Below are positions 1-9,064 of a DNA stretch of 64,000 nt, one piece after another; position 1 is the stretch's first letter; every line of letters begins with the position of its first letter. The position numbers and the translations under genes were made by a program. A model generated the notes under the pieces. It saw only the letters and a list, made by a program, of their open reading frames with translations. It was not told the DNA's origin and ran no database searches. This stretch comes from Litoreibacter ascidiaceicola (GTDB lineage: Bacteria; Pseudomonadota; Alphaproteobacteria; Rhodobacterales; Rhodobacteraceae): assembly GCF_900129235.1 (NCBI RefSeq), contig NZ_FQUV01000011.1:1-64000 (forward strand). Direction: 5' to 3'.

Positions 1-1
1 T

Positions 2-133
2 GAGAAAATCAGTGAAATTGAAGTGTCAGACTATGGTGACTACCAACCAAACTCTCGTGGGCGAAGCAGTCACGCCGATACAGAGTTTTCCGACAATGAT
101 CTTGTGAGCTTGTTCTCGACTCTTTCAAAATAA
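2..133 (+). CDS. C-terminal end of a gene cut by the window edge
   Basis: An uninterrupted reading frame enters from the left edge and ends in TAA, giving 43 residues that finish in SLFSTLSK. The visible tail is polar and acidic and shows no domain I recognise. It lies on the same strand as the RloC-like ATPase 110 bp downstream, so it may belong to the same defence-type locus, but nothing in the tail proves this. Forty-three open codons are only moderate evidence of coding. Confidence 0.45.
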   Translation, partial: EKISEIEVSDYGDYQPNSRGRSSHADTEFSDNDLVSLFSTLSK

Positions 134-242
134 TTCTTCCGCTCCAACGATTCTGCGTTTTCGCATAAAGGGCACTTGGCTTAGCCTGTGGCGAACAAAC
201 AGCGGCTCATCGCTGTTCGGCATTTTTAAGGACAATAGTTTG

Positions 243-2945
243 ATGGCATTTGAAGAGCTTATTACTTGGTCAAATCAAGAAGTACGGCCTGATTGGCAAA
301 GGGACGCGCTACGGCGGCTGGCGGCAACGGGTGAGTTGAGCGAAGAAGACTTATCTGACCTACGAAGGGTTGTTGAGAAGGCAGGCGAACTGATCGATGA
401 TGAGGTTGCTGCGGTTACTCCCCTAGCTGCGGAGCACCTGTCTGATCCGGCAGCCGACGCCCCCCGCACAATTCTTGGCGCGATTGGACCTGTTCGTCGG
501 GTAGATCGGCTGGCAAGCGACCAGCCTCCGATCAAATTCGCGAAGAATGGGATCACACTTGTTTATGGTGCCAATGCATCAGGTAAGAGCGGCTACTGCC
601 GAATAGCTAAACAGCTTTGCAGGTCTCTCAGTCCTCAGGACCTCAAAGGCAATGTTTATGAGGCCGCCGCAGCCGACCCACCAGAAGTTGACCTTGTGTT
701 CGGCATGGAAGGCGACGAACCTGAGCGTCAAGAGACAACCTGGCGACATGGCGATCCGTCTCCGGCAGAACTAGCAAGGATATCCGTATTCGATACGGCG
801 ACGGCGCGCGTTTACGTAGACAAAGACCGCAAAGTTGAATTCCTACCCTATGAGCTCGACCTTTTGAACAAGCTCGCTCTGGCAGCAAAGGCGCTGGACG
901 GTGATTTTGAGGTGCGGGAAAACGGCATCGATGTGGCGATCCGTACGCCACTTCCTGCTGGCTATACGGATGGCACCGCTGTCTCGCAGGCTCTTGCAAA
1001 ACTCGTCCCTGAAACAGAGCTAGCCGATCTTCCCGATGAAGCGGGCCTGCGCGCGCTCTCCGTATGGAATGATGAAAAGGAGGCCGCTCTCCTAAGCGTC
1101 AGCGATGAAATTCGCGATGATCCTAAGGTGCGGCTGCGGTCTCACAGATCGGCGAAGCAGGAGCTAGAGAATATAAAGACCGAGGTTTCCGGTCACCTTG
1201 GACTTCTTGCCGATGATGGTATCGCCAAGATCAAAGATGCCCACACCGATATGACGACAAAGTCCGAGGCGGCCAAGGCTGCAGCCCAAGGTCTGGGAAA
1301 AGGGATGCCGATCCCGGAAATCGGTTCGGAATCCTGGCGACAGATGCTGATCTATGCCCGCGACTTTGCCGGTGAAGCTTTCCCTGAGCGCGATGACCCC
1401 AAGCTGGCCACTGGCGAATCCTGCGTCCTTTGTCAGCAACCTTTGGAGGACGACGCGGCATCACGGATGGCGAAGTTCGATGAGTATATTTCGGGGCGCA
1501 CTGCCAGCGACAGTCAGAAAGCCACAGAAGACTACGAGGTGCTTGTCGCTTCGATCAATGCTGTCCGCCTTGGCACGCAGGATCAAACCAAAGCACTTCT
1601 TGGCGTTTTTGGCGGGTTGAGCGATGACCATCAGGCTTTTGTCGATGAGATTGCGCTTGGTTACCGTGTTCTTGCTTCGCGTCTTGAGGCGGTGAAGGCG
1701 AAGATCGAAGCGGGCATCTTTGATGGGGCGGATGCTATGGAAGTTGTCCAAGCCGATCTCATCCAAAAGATCGATGCAGCGCTTGAAAACCTGCAGGCGC
1801 AGATCGATGATCTGGTAAACGCAGATGCCGATGAAGAGCGCATGACAGCGCTCGCATCCGAAAAGGCAGAGCTCGAAGATGCAAAGAAGCTAAGTCAGGA
1901 GGTCGAAATTGTGGTCGCCCGGCTTAAACAGCTCGTGGAACGGCTCAAGATCAAAGAGGCGCGCAAGCTGTGTGGCTCAGGTCCCATTGCACGCCAGCTC
2001 ACGGCCCGTCGCCGTGTGATATTGACCAAGAGCCTGAAATCGCAACTCACAGACGAACTGGATACCCTTAAGCTCTCGCATATTCCCATCGATCTTTCCG
2101 ACCGCAGTGCGGGCTCTGACAGTATTATTGAAGTTGGTTTGACTGCCCATCAGCGTGTAGCAAACAATAGCGATGTGCTCAGCGAGGGTGAGCAGAGAGC
2201 GCTTGCGTTGTCATGTTTTCTTGCCGAGCTGATCGAAGTTGGTGCCGAACACGGCATCATAGTCGATGATCCGGTTTCCTCTTTGGATCACTCCCGAATG
2301 GAAGCAGTTGCAAAGCGGCTTGCGGCAGAGGCCTCGGCTGGCCGCCAAGTCATCATCTTTACGCACAATATCATGTTTCATTACATGATGGAGAATGAGG
2401 CACGCCGTGCCGATATTCCCTGCCATACCGAATGGATGTCGAGTCTAGGTGGAACTAAGTTCGGGATTATTGATGACTCGGGTAAGCCGAACCACACCAA
2501 GAAGGCAAAGCAGCGCATCGGCGAGCTCAACGAAGCTAAGGCCAAATTTTATAAGGGTGGATATGATCCGGCGGTTCAGGAATTTCGCGATTCACTCGTA
2601 TCCATCTATACGCTGATGCGCGAGACTTGGGAGCGGATCGTTGAGGAAATCCTATTCAACGGTACTATCCAGCGCTTCCAGCCAGGTGTAATGACCCAAA
2701 GTCTAAAACATGCCTGCTATCATCCTTCAGATGACTACCCAGCGATCTTCGAGGGAATGAAGCGATGCTCGCATTATTCCGGGCACGATAGGGCGGCAGA
2801 CTTGCCGCAAGACCTGCCAACTAAGATCGAAATCGATGCAGATTTGCAAGCCTTGAGCGATTTTCACAAGACGGTCTCAGATCGAAAAGCCATTCTTGAG
2901 AAAGGTCATCAGTATGAGAAGGGTCCAGTGCCAGAGTTTCTGTGA
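243..2945 (+). CDS. RloC-like AAA_13 family ATPase with zinc-hook motif
   Basis: A protein of about 900 residues of the SMC/Rad50-like AAA_13 family that includes the anticodon nuclease RloC. Seen directly: Walker A GANASGKS near residue 109, a long helical middle with a CVLC motif (Cys394, Cys397) of the zinc-hook type, the ABC signature SEGEQRALA near 647 and Walker B IIVDDPVSSLD near 673. The end of the protein (RETWERIVEEILFNG) resembles the usual AAA_13 C-terminus. Related proteins act in phage defence; whether this one cleaves tRNA cannot be read, and I could not place an anticodon-nuclease triad. An in-frame TTG at 240 directly precedes ATG 243; AAGGA at 228-232 could serve either. A DUF2130 gene follows 219 bp later on the same strand. 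Confidence 0.85.
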   Translation: MAFEELITWSNQEVRPDWQRDALRRLAATGELSEEDLSDLRRVVEKAGELIDDEVAAVTPLAAEHLSDPAADAPRTILGAIGPVRRVDRLASDQPPIKFAKNGITLVYGANASGKSGYCRIAKQLCRSLSPQDLKGNVYEAAAADPPEVDLVFGMEGDEPERQETTWRHGDPSPAELARISVFDTATARVYVDKDRKVEFLPYELDLLNKLALAAKALDGDFEVRENGIDVAIRTPLPAGYTDGTAVSQALAKLVPETELADLPDEAGLRALSVWNDEKEAALLSVSDEIRDDPKVRLRSHRSAKQELENIKTEVSGHLGLLADDGIAKIKDAHTDMTTKSEAAKAAAQGLGKGMPIPEIGSESWRQMLIYARDFAGEAFPERDDPKLATGESCVLCQQPLEDDAASRMAKFDEYISGRTASDSQKATEDYEVLVASINAVRLGTQDQTKALLGVFGGLSDDHQAFVDEIALGYRVLASRLEAVKAKIEAGIFDGADAMEVVQADLIQKIDAALENLQAQIDDLVNADADEERMTALASEKAELEDAKKLSQEVEIVVARLKQLVERLKIKEARKLCGSGPIARQLTARRRVILTKSLKSQLTDELDTLKLSHIPIDLSDRSAGSDSIIEVGLTAHQRVANNSDVLSEGEQRALALSCFLAELIEVGAEHGIIVDDPVSSLDHSRMEAVAKRLAAEASAGRQVIIFTHNIMFHYMMENEARRADIPCHTEWMSSLGGTKFGIIDDSGKPNHTKKAKQRIGELNEAKAKFYKGGYDPAVQEFRDSLVSIYTLMRETWERIVEEILFNGTIQRFQPGVMTQSLKHACYHPSDDYPAIFEGMKRCSHYSGHDRAADLPQDLPTKIEIDADLQALSDFHKTVSDRKAILEKGHQYEKGPVPEFL

Positions 2946-3164
2946 CGATTCATCATAAGGCTTGGCTGGTTCATCTCAAACGTTCGAAGAATAAAATTTC
3001 TACAGGTTGCTCCATTGTCAGCCCACGGGGCTTGATTAAGGAGAGCTGACTGTAAGCGCAACGCAGTATGATCAGGCGAAACATTGTTGGTCAGAAGTGC
3101 CGCTCTGGAGGTGCATTGAGTTACATGATAGCTTGTATTTTCTCCGAATTTCTAAGGCGAACGC

Positions 3165-4316
3165 ATGTCCGAGTTGAAGATCCAGTGCCCAAAATGTTCC
3201 AATGAAATTGAGCTGACCGAGCAACTAGCTGGCCCCATGTTGGCCGAGCTCAGGGCGACTTTCAATGATGAGTTGGCCAAGCAAGAGGCACAAGCGACAA
3301 AGGCGCTGGCAGCTGCACGGGCGCAGGCTAAGGATGCGGCCAAAGCTGAAACCGCAGCAGAACAGGCAGCTCTTGAAGAACGCATCAAAGAGCAGGGCGA
3401 AAAGCTGCGCGAGGCTCAGATGGTCCAAGCTGCTGCGCTGAAACGGGAACAGGAGCTCAAAGACAAGGAGGCCGAAATGGAGCTGACTTTGCAAAAAATG
3501 CTTGCGGCGGAACGTCCTGCACTGGCCGAAAAACTAACCCGCGAGGCGAATGAAAAAGCCGAATTAAAACTGGCCGAGCAAGAACAAGTCATGCAGGGCA
3601 TGAAACGTCAAATCGAAGCGCTGAAACAAAAATCCGAACAAGGTTCGATGCAGACCCAAGGTGAGGCGGCAGAGATCGTGTTGGAAGAAACCATTGGTGC
3701 GGCTTTTCCGATGGATTCCTTTGTTCCGATCGCCAAAGGCGTAAGCGGTGCCGATGTGCGTCAGGACGTGACCGCAACCAACGGCATTGCAGGCAGTATC
3801 TTATGGGAAAGCAAACGGACAAAAAACTGGACCGCCAGTTGGCTGGCCAAATTACGCGATGACCAGCGGGCCGCGGGATGTGAGGTGGCTGTGATTGCTT
3901 CCCAAGCCTTGCCTGAGGGGATTGACAGCTTCGGCATGATTGATGGCATTTGGGTCTGCGCGCCGCGCTATGCGGTTCCGCTGGCGTCTTCATTGCGCCA
4001 AGGTTTGATCGACTTGGCAAATGCCAAGGGCCGCGCGATGGGTCAGGAGACCAAGATGGAAATGATCTATGATTACCTGACCGGAACGCAATTCAAGCAG
4101 CGCGTCGATGCGATCGTCGAGCGCTTCGAGGACATGCAAGATAACCTACGCAAGGAACGCGTTTTCATCGAAAAGCAATGGGCTTTGCGAGCCAAACAGA
4201 TTGATCTGGTGATAGCGTCAACGGTTGGGATGCACGGCGATTTGCAAGGGATCGCAGGACGTTCGATGCCTGACATTGAAAGCGTTGAAGCGTTGTTGAT
4301 CGGGAAAGATGACTAA
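3165..4316 (+). CDS. DUF2130 protein, coiled coil with nuclease-like C-terminal domain (copy 1)
   Basis: A 383-residue DUF2130 protein. It opens with a small CPKC motif (Cys8, Cys11), followed by an Ala/Glu/Lys-rich coiled coil over about residues 30-160. The C-terminal domain contains GADVRQD and then ILWESKRTKNW; the order Asp197...Glu215-x-Lys217 fits a PD-(D/E)XK nuclease core, which is inference. Family function is not established to my knowledge. A copy differing at only about 43 of 383 positions lies at 33768-34919, also next to an RloC-like ATPase. The start ATG has AAGGCGA eight bases before it. It is probably cotranscribed with, or at least functionally linked to, the ATPase upstream. 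Confidence 0.85.
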   Translation: MSELKIQCPKCSNEIELTEQLAGPMLAELRATFNDELAKQEAQATKALAAARAQAKDAAKAETAAEQAALEERIKEQGEKLREAQMVQAAALKREQELKDKEAEMELTLQKMLAAERPALAEKLTREANEKAELKLAEQEQVMQGMKRQIEALKQKSEQGSMQTQGEAAEIVLEETIGAAFPMDSFVPIAKGVSGADVRQDVTATNGIAGSILWESKRTKNWTASWLAKLRDDQRAAGCEVAVIASQALPEGIDSFGMIDGIWVCAPRYAVPLASSLRQGLIDLANAKGRAMGQETKMEMIYDYLTGTQFKQRVDAIVERFEDMQDNLRKERVFIEKQWALRAKQIDLVIASTVGMHGDLQGIAGRSMPDIESVEALLIGKDD

Positions 4317-4377
4317 GGCTCGATAATGCCTCGAAATAGGCGGTTGGTATTTTGTCGGCAGCTTTATTGATGCATGT

Positions 4378-4448
4378 GCAGCGAATGTCTCCTTCGACGG
4401 GCCGCACCGCGGCATTGCCGGGTATCAGCCAACGGCGGCTCTGGGCCG
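4378..4448 (-). repeat. Hairpin intergenic repeat, copy R1
   Basis: Read on the minus strand it runs from GGCCCAGAGCCGCCGTTGG through ATGCCGCGGTGCGGCCC to GAGACATTCGCTGC, matching the family seen at 13214, 29811 and 31796. It lies 62 bp after the DUF2130 stop codon. Confidence 0.7.
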
Positions 4449-4571
4449 TGCCTGTCCGAGGCAACGACGCCCTAGCGATCAGATGCTGCGATCGATCTAA
4501 CGGCAGGTGAGAGCCCTGAGTTACCTAATGCGCAAATTGACACTTCGCTTCAAATCGAGTGACCTGACCAC

Positions 4572-4994
4572 ATGTTCTTGTATCAATTGGTGTCTTCTGA
4601 CAAATCAACCTTGCTCCCGTCTCAGCTCGGCAAGTACAAATGCTTGTTGTTGATTGAAAGGGTTGTCGAAGATGGCTTCCGACATCAACTAAGCCGTTCC
4701 TTAGTCGATAGCGGGTGCCTGTATACCATGGCGTGGGGTCTCGATTGTTCTCTTTGGGATGACAGCGTAGATTATGCAAGCATTGAGAAATTTGGCGATG
4801 GCGGTATTCCTGACGATCAATTCGTGATGACGACATGGCACACGGATGACACACTGGAAGAAGTGGTTAGGTTTGCAAAGATAGATGCGATGTTCTCCTA
4901 TACGGACGAACCACTCACCAATCTTTTGGTGCTTGATCTTAGAGACGAAAGCCGAGCTGAGGCCATCGAAGAACTATTCAATAAAGTTGGATGA
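4572..4994 (+). CDS. Conserved hypothetical protein, DUF7684-like
   Basis: A 140-residue soluble protein without signal peptide or membrane segment. The centre (AWGLDCSLWDDSVDYA, then FVMTTWHTDD and EVVRFAK) resembles small proteins grouped as DUF7684 as I remember them, whose role is unknown. The frame starts with ATG but has no strong ribosome site. It stands alone between repeat R1 and the next hypothetical gene, as expected for a single-gene accessory insertion. Confidence 0.6.
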   Translation: MFLYQLVSSDKSTLLPSQLGKYKCLLLIERVVEDGFRHQLSRSLVDSGCLYTMAWGLDCSLWDDSVDYASIEKFGDGGIPDDQFVMTTWHTDDTLEEVVRFAKIDAMFSYTDEPLTNLLVLDLRDESRAEAIEELFNKVG

Positions 4995-5256
4995 TATTGC
5001 GACAATTGTAACCTAAAAGAAGGTAGCTTTGTCCCGCACAGCAGACCTTGCGGCCATCTGAGGGTAAACTGTCGTACAAAGCAGTTGATCCAACTGATCA
5101 GTAGCTCAGAACCCGAACGGCTGCCTTCGTTGCGTGGATGGCGATCCATCTCAAGGCCAAGTTATCTCAATTGGCACCGGGCGAAGTTGCCGAAATGTTG
5201 ACTATTCAGTCAGCATGTTCTATTTTTGTTCTAAATCAGTAAGAGAGGACAAGATT

Positions 5257-5604
5257 ATGGTATTTGCTCTCCAGTCTCAACCGAACTCTCAGGCGAACCC
5301 TTATGGCGGACCCGATCAGTCTGAGTTGCCGGCTACAGAAAAACAGATCCGGTTCGCGCGACGAATTGCATTGACTGGTGGGATTGTGTTGCCATGGGAA
5401 GCACAGGTGTCGCGTCGCTCGCTGTCTCAATGGATTGATGCCAATGCTGCTGTTCTCAATTCGCCGAGCGAGTTTTCCCAGTATGCGAGCTCAAAACAGG
5501 TTGCTTTTGCTGAACGCATTGCCCGCATCAAACGGCGCCAAGTTCCCCATGAGTGTTTCAAAGATCGCCAGCTGATGTCACGCTGGATCGACAGCAATAA
5601 GTGA
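5257..5604 (+). CDS. Small hypothetical protein with two internal repeats
   Basis: A 115-residue protein with no recognised domain. Two similar halves are visible: ATEKQIRFARRIALTGG...SRRSLSQWID (residues about 24-61) and SSKQVAFAERIARIKRR...KDRQLMSRWID (about 74-110). Each half carries a basic helix followed by an S-x-W-I-D ending, which suggests a duplicated helical unit. The start is set by AGAGAGGAC, 8-15 bases before ATG 5257; the frame is open upstream but lacks a better start. It is a monocistronic accessory gene. Confidence 0.65.
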   Translation: MVFALQSQPNSQANPYGGPDQSELPATEKQIRFARRIALTGGIVLPWEAQVSRRSLSQWIDANAAVLNSPSEFSQYASSKQVAFAERIARIKRRQVPHECFKDRQLMSRWIDSNK

Positions 5605-5955
5605 TCAATTGACCTTCAGGAATAGTCGGCATCCCGATTTGATACAACATAATCAAGCTTATAGGTAAAAAGTACTGACCTAATTTTCCTCTGCTTTTTT
5701 CATTTAAACCTCTTGAACCGGTCTCCTAACCCTTCAGCTTTAGGAAAATCGGCACTTGGACCGTCTTGTCCAGAAGCTGTCCGTCCTTTGGAATCGAAGG
5801 TTAAGAATATTCCGCCATTTTGCCCGGGATCTGAGCTAACGCAACCGCAGTCCCACCGAACCCGCACCTTGCCGCCCAGTCAGCGGCGGTCAGTACATTG
5901 CAGTATAGCGCAGATGTCCGCAGCGCGGACTTTGCCGCCGTTTGTATCCAGATGA
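5605..5955. other. Gene-free stretch with weak repeat-like sequence
   Basis: No coding frame here has a plausible start and composition. The right part (about 5870-5945) contains several GC-rich inverted segments around GCAGATGTCCGCAGCGCGGAC that resemble a degraded copy of the hairpin repeat family. The left part is AT-rich with a T-run near 5690. Confidence 0.35.
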
Positions 5956-6651
5956 TTAAAGTCGGGTTTCGGTTTTTTCCGCATGCCAAAACATGGGTGG
6001 CGGCAACGCTAATGAAGATAGATCAATCCGCAAAACTCTTCGTCCCGATTGGACTGTCGCAGGTTTTGAACGATGAAGTGTCAGCATTTTGAGAATAAGT
6101 ACGTCGCCGCGTTTGGCGTTGCACACCTCGATTGGATAAGCGTTTGCAGTCTCTTCAGCTTTGGCTGACGGGACGATGCCGCCGATATGACTTCCAACAG
6201 AGATTTCCATAGCGCCATTAGATTCGCTTGATTCATCAAGGTGAACGCGAACAAACAGCATGCTATCCAAGATGGCCTCAGGTGGTTCACAGTGCCAAGT
6301 ACCTGATTTTTTGGTCCAGTTGTGATAACCTTCAATTTCAACCTTATCGTTCACAGCTATGACGCGATCTTGATGCCACGGAACGCCCCAATTGGCACCT
6401 TCTGACTTATTGAAAGCAACAGTTCGGACAGGTACTGCCATTGGATCAAGCCTCTGGATCGAAGTCAGCAATGAGCTGTTCTTCGAAAGAACCGTGTCGA
6501 GCGCCGAAGATGAGCCAAGCCTTTGGCCAGCCTTGGTGTTGTCAGCAGTAGCCTGGTCCAAAAGCTTAAGATCGGCATCCGAAACAGCATCCCGAAGCCA
6601 AACGCGGCCATATTGTTCAAATTCATCTTTAAGTTTTCGATCCGTTGTCAT
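5956..6651 (-). CDS. Phytanoyl-CoA dioxygenase (PhyH) family protein
   Basis: A protein of about 231 residues of the Fe(II)/2-oxoglutarate-dependent PhyH family. The metal site is visible as WHQD (His-x-Asp), with the distal His in LTLHRSKPA and the 2-oxoglutarate Arg shortly after in VLRIDL. A serine/glycine stretch (NGAMEISVGSH) is typical of the fold. The substrate is unknown; the family hydroxylates lipids, amino acids and small natural products. I chose the ATG at 6651, preceded by TAGGAAG at a somewhat long distance. A further in-frame ATG at 6687 would run into the repeat-rich spacer. No partner genes are near. Confidence 0.75.
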   Translation of the reverse strand: MTTDRKLKDEFEQYGRVWLRDAVSDADLKLLDQATADNTKAGQRLGSSSALDTVLSKNSSLLTSIQRLDPMAVPVRTVAFNKSEGANWGVPWHQDRVIAVNDKVEIEGYHNWTKKSGTWHCEPPEAILDSMLFVRVHLDESSESNGAMEISVGSHIGGIVPSAKAEETANAYPIEVCNAKRGDVLILKMLTLHRSKPATVQSGRRVLRIDLSSLALPPPMFWHAEKTETRL

Positions 6652-7018
6652 TACGCGCGAGTACTTCCTAACTACTTGAGCGGACATTAGCTGCGCCGCC
6701 GAATAATGTCACTTCGGGCTCTTTCCAGCCATTCTCCGCCCCGCAGCATGAGCAGTAAGCGCGCCGAGCGGCCCAAAGCCGACATCCAGCGGGCATTCCA
6801 GATGCTGCGGTTGCAGCCCCCATTGCCGCCATTCGCTGCATAAGCAGTAACCTGAACTGGTTGAACTCACAGTCTGCGGACATAACTGCCTTTCGTAAGT
6901 TCAGCTATCGCGAACGATGGCAATTTAGCTACTGCCAAGGCTAGCTTAGATACCCCTAGCGTTTACTTACTTGGGAAAGCAGTTTGATGTCTGACTAGAG
7001 GACCCTAGTGCCTCGAGT
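6652..7018. other. Repeat-rich spacer
   Basis: This gene-free interval holds the long repeat copy R3 (6769-6880). Just before it, at 6690-6745, is a second, oppositely oriented relative, recognisable by CATGCTGCGGGGCGGAGAAT on the minus strand. Nothing else is recognisable. Confidence 0.5.
6769..6880 (+). repeat. Hairpin intergenic repeat, copy R3 (long form, 112 bp)
   Basis: Begins CGGCCCAAAGCCGACATCC, continues through GATGCTGCGGTTGCAGCCCC and CCGCCATTCGCTGC, and ends AACTCACAGTCTGCGGA. It matches 11947-12058 over the full 112 bp with no gaps and seven differences by hand count. Confidence 0.85.
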
Positions 7019-7522
7019 TCACGGAAGGGTCGCTGGATCTACCAGCTCTAGGGTTTGCTCGAAAAGTATCAGATCATTTTCCCAAAGCTCAAACGTCCAA
7101 TCACCCAGTACGAGCTCGTATTCGTCTTCGAGACGGTATCCGACAAATAGCCTTCCCCCAAAAAAATGCTTTTCGAGTGGCCAAGTTTGGTTGGTCCTGC
7201 TCTCCGGTCCCATCGCAGGGTGGTGAACTGACCCTCGCAATGGTTTTGCAAATACATTACTTGGCACTTCGACCCAGAAGCCAAAGGCGACACCTACAGT
7301 TGCAGGCACCTTGCGAGAATTTACGAACAATGGTTTTTCGGTGGAGCGAGATCGTATCAGTTCACCATCAACAGTGTCGAAACCCGAAACGATGTGCTGC
7401 TGCTGCGGAAAGTCCGCAGTGTAGCCATACTCAAGGAATAGTGGGGTCTTGCCGTTTCCCGGAAAAATTCCAGAGATGATCGTAGCAAGCATGATTGCTC
7501 CTCCTACCATTCGCCATGTCAT
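7019..7522 (-). CDS. DUF3859 domain protein, probably exported
   Basis: About 167 residues. A hydrophobic N-terminus (VGGAIMLATIISGIF) looks like a signal peptide or anchor. The second half (VEVPSNVFAKPLRGSVHHP, then LFVGYRLEDEYELVLGDWTF and ELWENDLILFEQ) fits DUF3859, a beta-rich domain of unknown role. ATG 7522 was preferred because GAAGGTG stands about 11 bases before it and the signal peptide then begins the protein; a GTG at 7588 would add 22 residues. It sits alone between repeat copies. Confidence 0.65.
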   Translation of the reverse strand: MTWRMVGGAIMLATIISGIFPGNGKTPLFLEYGYTADFPQQQHIVSGFDTVDGELIRSRSTEKPLFVNSRKVPATVGVAFGFWVEVPSNVFAKPLRGSVHHPAMGPESRTNQTWPLEKHFFGGRLFVGYRLEDEYELVLGDWTFELWENDLILFEQTLELVDPATLP

Positions 7523-7845
7523 GTTACGAAGCACCTTCAAGAGCTTGAAACACGCTCCCCATAGCGTAACTCTTGTCCATTCGTCCACTCACCAAGGTGA
7601 CCCAGATAAATTTCATCCTAGGATACCATGTTGAGTTAACTCGATCCTGACAAGGGCATTATGCGTTGGTGAGTTTGGATAGGCGGACGAATCTGGCATT
7701 GAACACATTTGGCAATGTCTATCTCACTGACCCCCTACCTGCACGTAGTTAGCCTCAGGAAAAATGCTCGAATTCGGCAGTGTTATTATCCCTCATAGAA
7801 ACTATCCACGACCTTTCCAGACTACCGCAAAGAGATCGCGGTGGA

Positions 7846-7915
7846 CGGCCCCCATTAGCGGACCTTCGCCGATTGCTTAAAATGCTGCGACAGCATCCAG
7901 CTTTGCGGACATTGG
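7846..7915 (+). repeat. Hairpin intergenic repeat, copy R4
   Basis: Starts CGGCCCCCATTAGCGGACC, has AATGCTGCGACAGCATCC in the middle and ends TTTGCGGACATTGGC. The bases from the repeat end up to the pseudogene start at 7967 are very similar to those between R14 and the intact gene at 31524. Confidence 0.7.
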
Positions 7916-7966
7916 CTTCCCTGATCAGTGCTTCTATCTTCTACCCCAGATCAAAGAGGTATTCAG

Positions 7967-8050
7967 ATGGTACTTGAACCCAACCTTGTCATTTCCAGCG
8001 CCTCGCAACGCATTGTTTAGGATGGGGTGCCATTGAAGGTGGACATGTCA
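7967..8050 (+). pseudogene. Broken 5' copy of the 88-residue gene at 31524-31790
   Basis: Translation from ATG 7967 gives MVLEPNLVISSASQRIV, then a TAG stop, then DGVPLKVDM. The intact gene at 31524 reads MEREPNLVISSVSQRIVEDG and APFKVDI at the same places, so one codon (GAG in the intact gene) is now a stop. The ribosome site (CAAAGAGGTATTCAG) and the sequence upstream are also shared. Similarity ends near 8050, so the rest of the gene is missing or replaced. Confidence 0.75.
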
Positions 8051-8161
8051 CGGATGGCAATCTATCGGGCGCTGAGTTTGCCCGATGCTCCCCAGTAGAC
8101 GTTGATGTTGATCTTGCCCCACGATCCAAACTAGCCTCGAAGGCAAACAATGAGGTTGGCA

Positions 8162-9055
8162 ATGAAGCGCATTCTGACAGCAAGTATTTTCTATTGTGTG
8201 GCATCGATGGCGGGAGCCGAAGTGCCAACGGAAGTTATCGATGAGTGCAATGAGGTGCACGCAGACTCATACAACAATATGCCACAATGCTTGAAGGAAG
8301 GCGTTGTTGCCCACGAGATGCTGGAAACGGCGCTTCTGGATGATTTGTACGGACCGAGTGCGCAACGCGTCATAGATGGATGCAGGGAGCGCAATGATAC
8401 TTACGAAAAAGTTTGGATCTGCTTTGAGAATGCCGCAGAGCAAGCCGCAGAAACACGAGGAATGATCGGAGTCGAAAACATGAAAGACGCTTGTTTTGCG
8501 TCGATTTCGGACCCGAGCATCTACGACCGGATTGTGGAAGAGAACAAGCAAGCGCGCCGCAACCATATTGGGGAAGAGTATTTCTACGGCGGGCAGACGT
8601 ACTTTCCCTTCAAAGGTTGCCCCCAAGAAGATCAGACAGCGGAGAGGCCCACCGAAGCAGGAAATGATGGAAAAGATCATGGGTTGAGTGCACAAGCGTG
8701 CTCCGCCTACCGAGACTTCGAACAAGTTCTTTCGTCGAACACTGCTGCTGACTTTGAGTCAGCCTTTTCTGCGGCAGAAGCGCTTCCGGAAGATGAGCGT
8801 TTTAATAGTATCTTGGCACTTGGCGTGTCTCAGTCCTCTATCGAGTTCTTGCAGGCAACAGATGAAAAGCAGGCGATGGGCACTGCTTTCATCTTGGCGG
8901 CACTCATGAACAAGCATCATCCTGATCTGCTAAAGAGGTTCATGGAGAGTGGCGAAATGAATTCGAACCCGAACTTGGATGCTCTGGGCGATCAAATGAT
9001 TGCAGGTTTTTTGAGCATGGCAATTGAGGGGTATGAAGAGCAGTGCGCCGAATAG
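8162..9055 (+). CDS. Exported hypothetical protein
   Basis: A protein of about 297 residues beginning with a clear signal peptide (KRILTASIFYCVASMAGA, likely cut before EVP). The mature part is acidic and carries several cysteines (near IDECNEV, PQCLKEG, DGCRER, WICFEN, KDACFA, KGCPQ), fitting a disulfide-bonded periplasmic protein. The C-terminal half looks helical. I do not recognise a family. A start at 8150 would add MRLA; the TGAGG before ATG 8162 favours the shorter form. It lies next to the left end of the insertion sequence, 9 bp from its terminal repeat. Confidence 0.65.
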   Translation: MKRILTASIFYCVASMAGAEVPTEVIDECNEVHADSYNNMPQCLKEGVVAHEMLETALLDDLYGPSAQRVIDGCRERNDTYEKVWICFENAAEQAAETRGMIGVENMKDACFASISDPSIYDRIVEENKQARRNHIGEEYFYGGQTYFPFKGCPQEDQTAERPTEAGNDGKDHGLSAQACSAYRDFEQVLSSNTAADFESAFSAAEALPEDERFNSILALGVSQSSIEFLQATDEKQAMGTAFILAALMNKHHPDLLKRFMESGEMNSNPNLDALGDQMIAGFLSMAIEGYEEQCAE

Positions 9056-9064
9056 GCTGGATGC

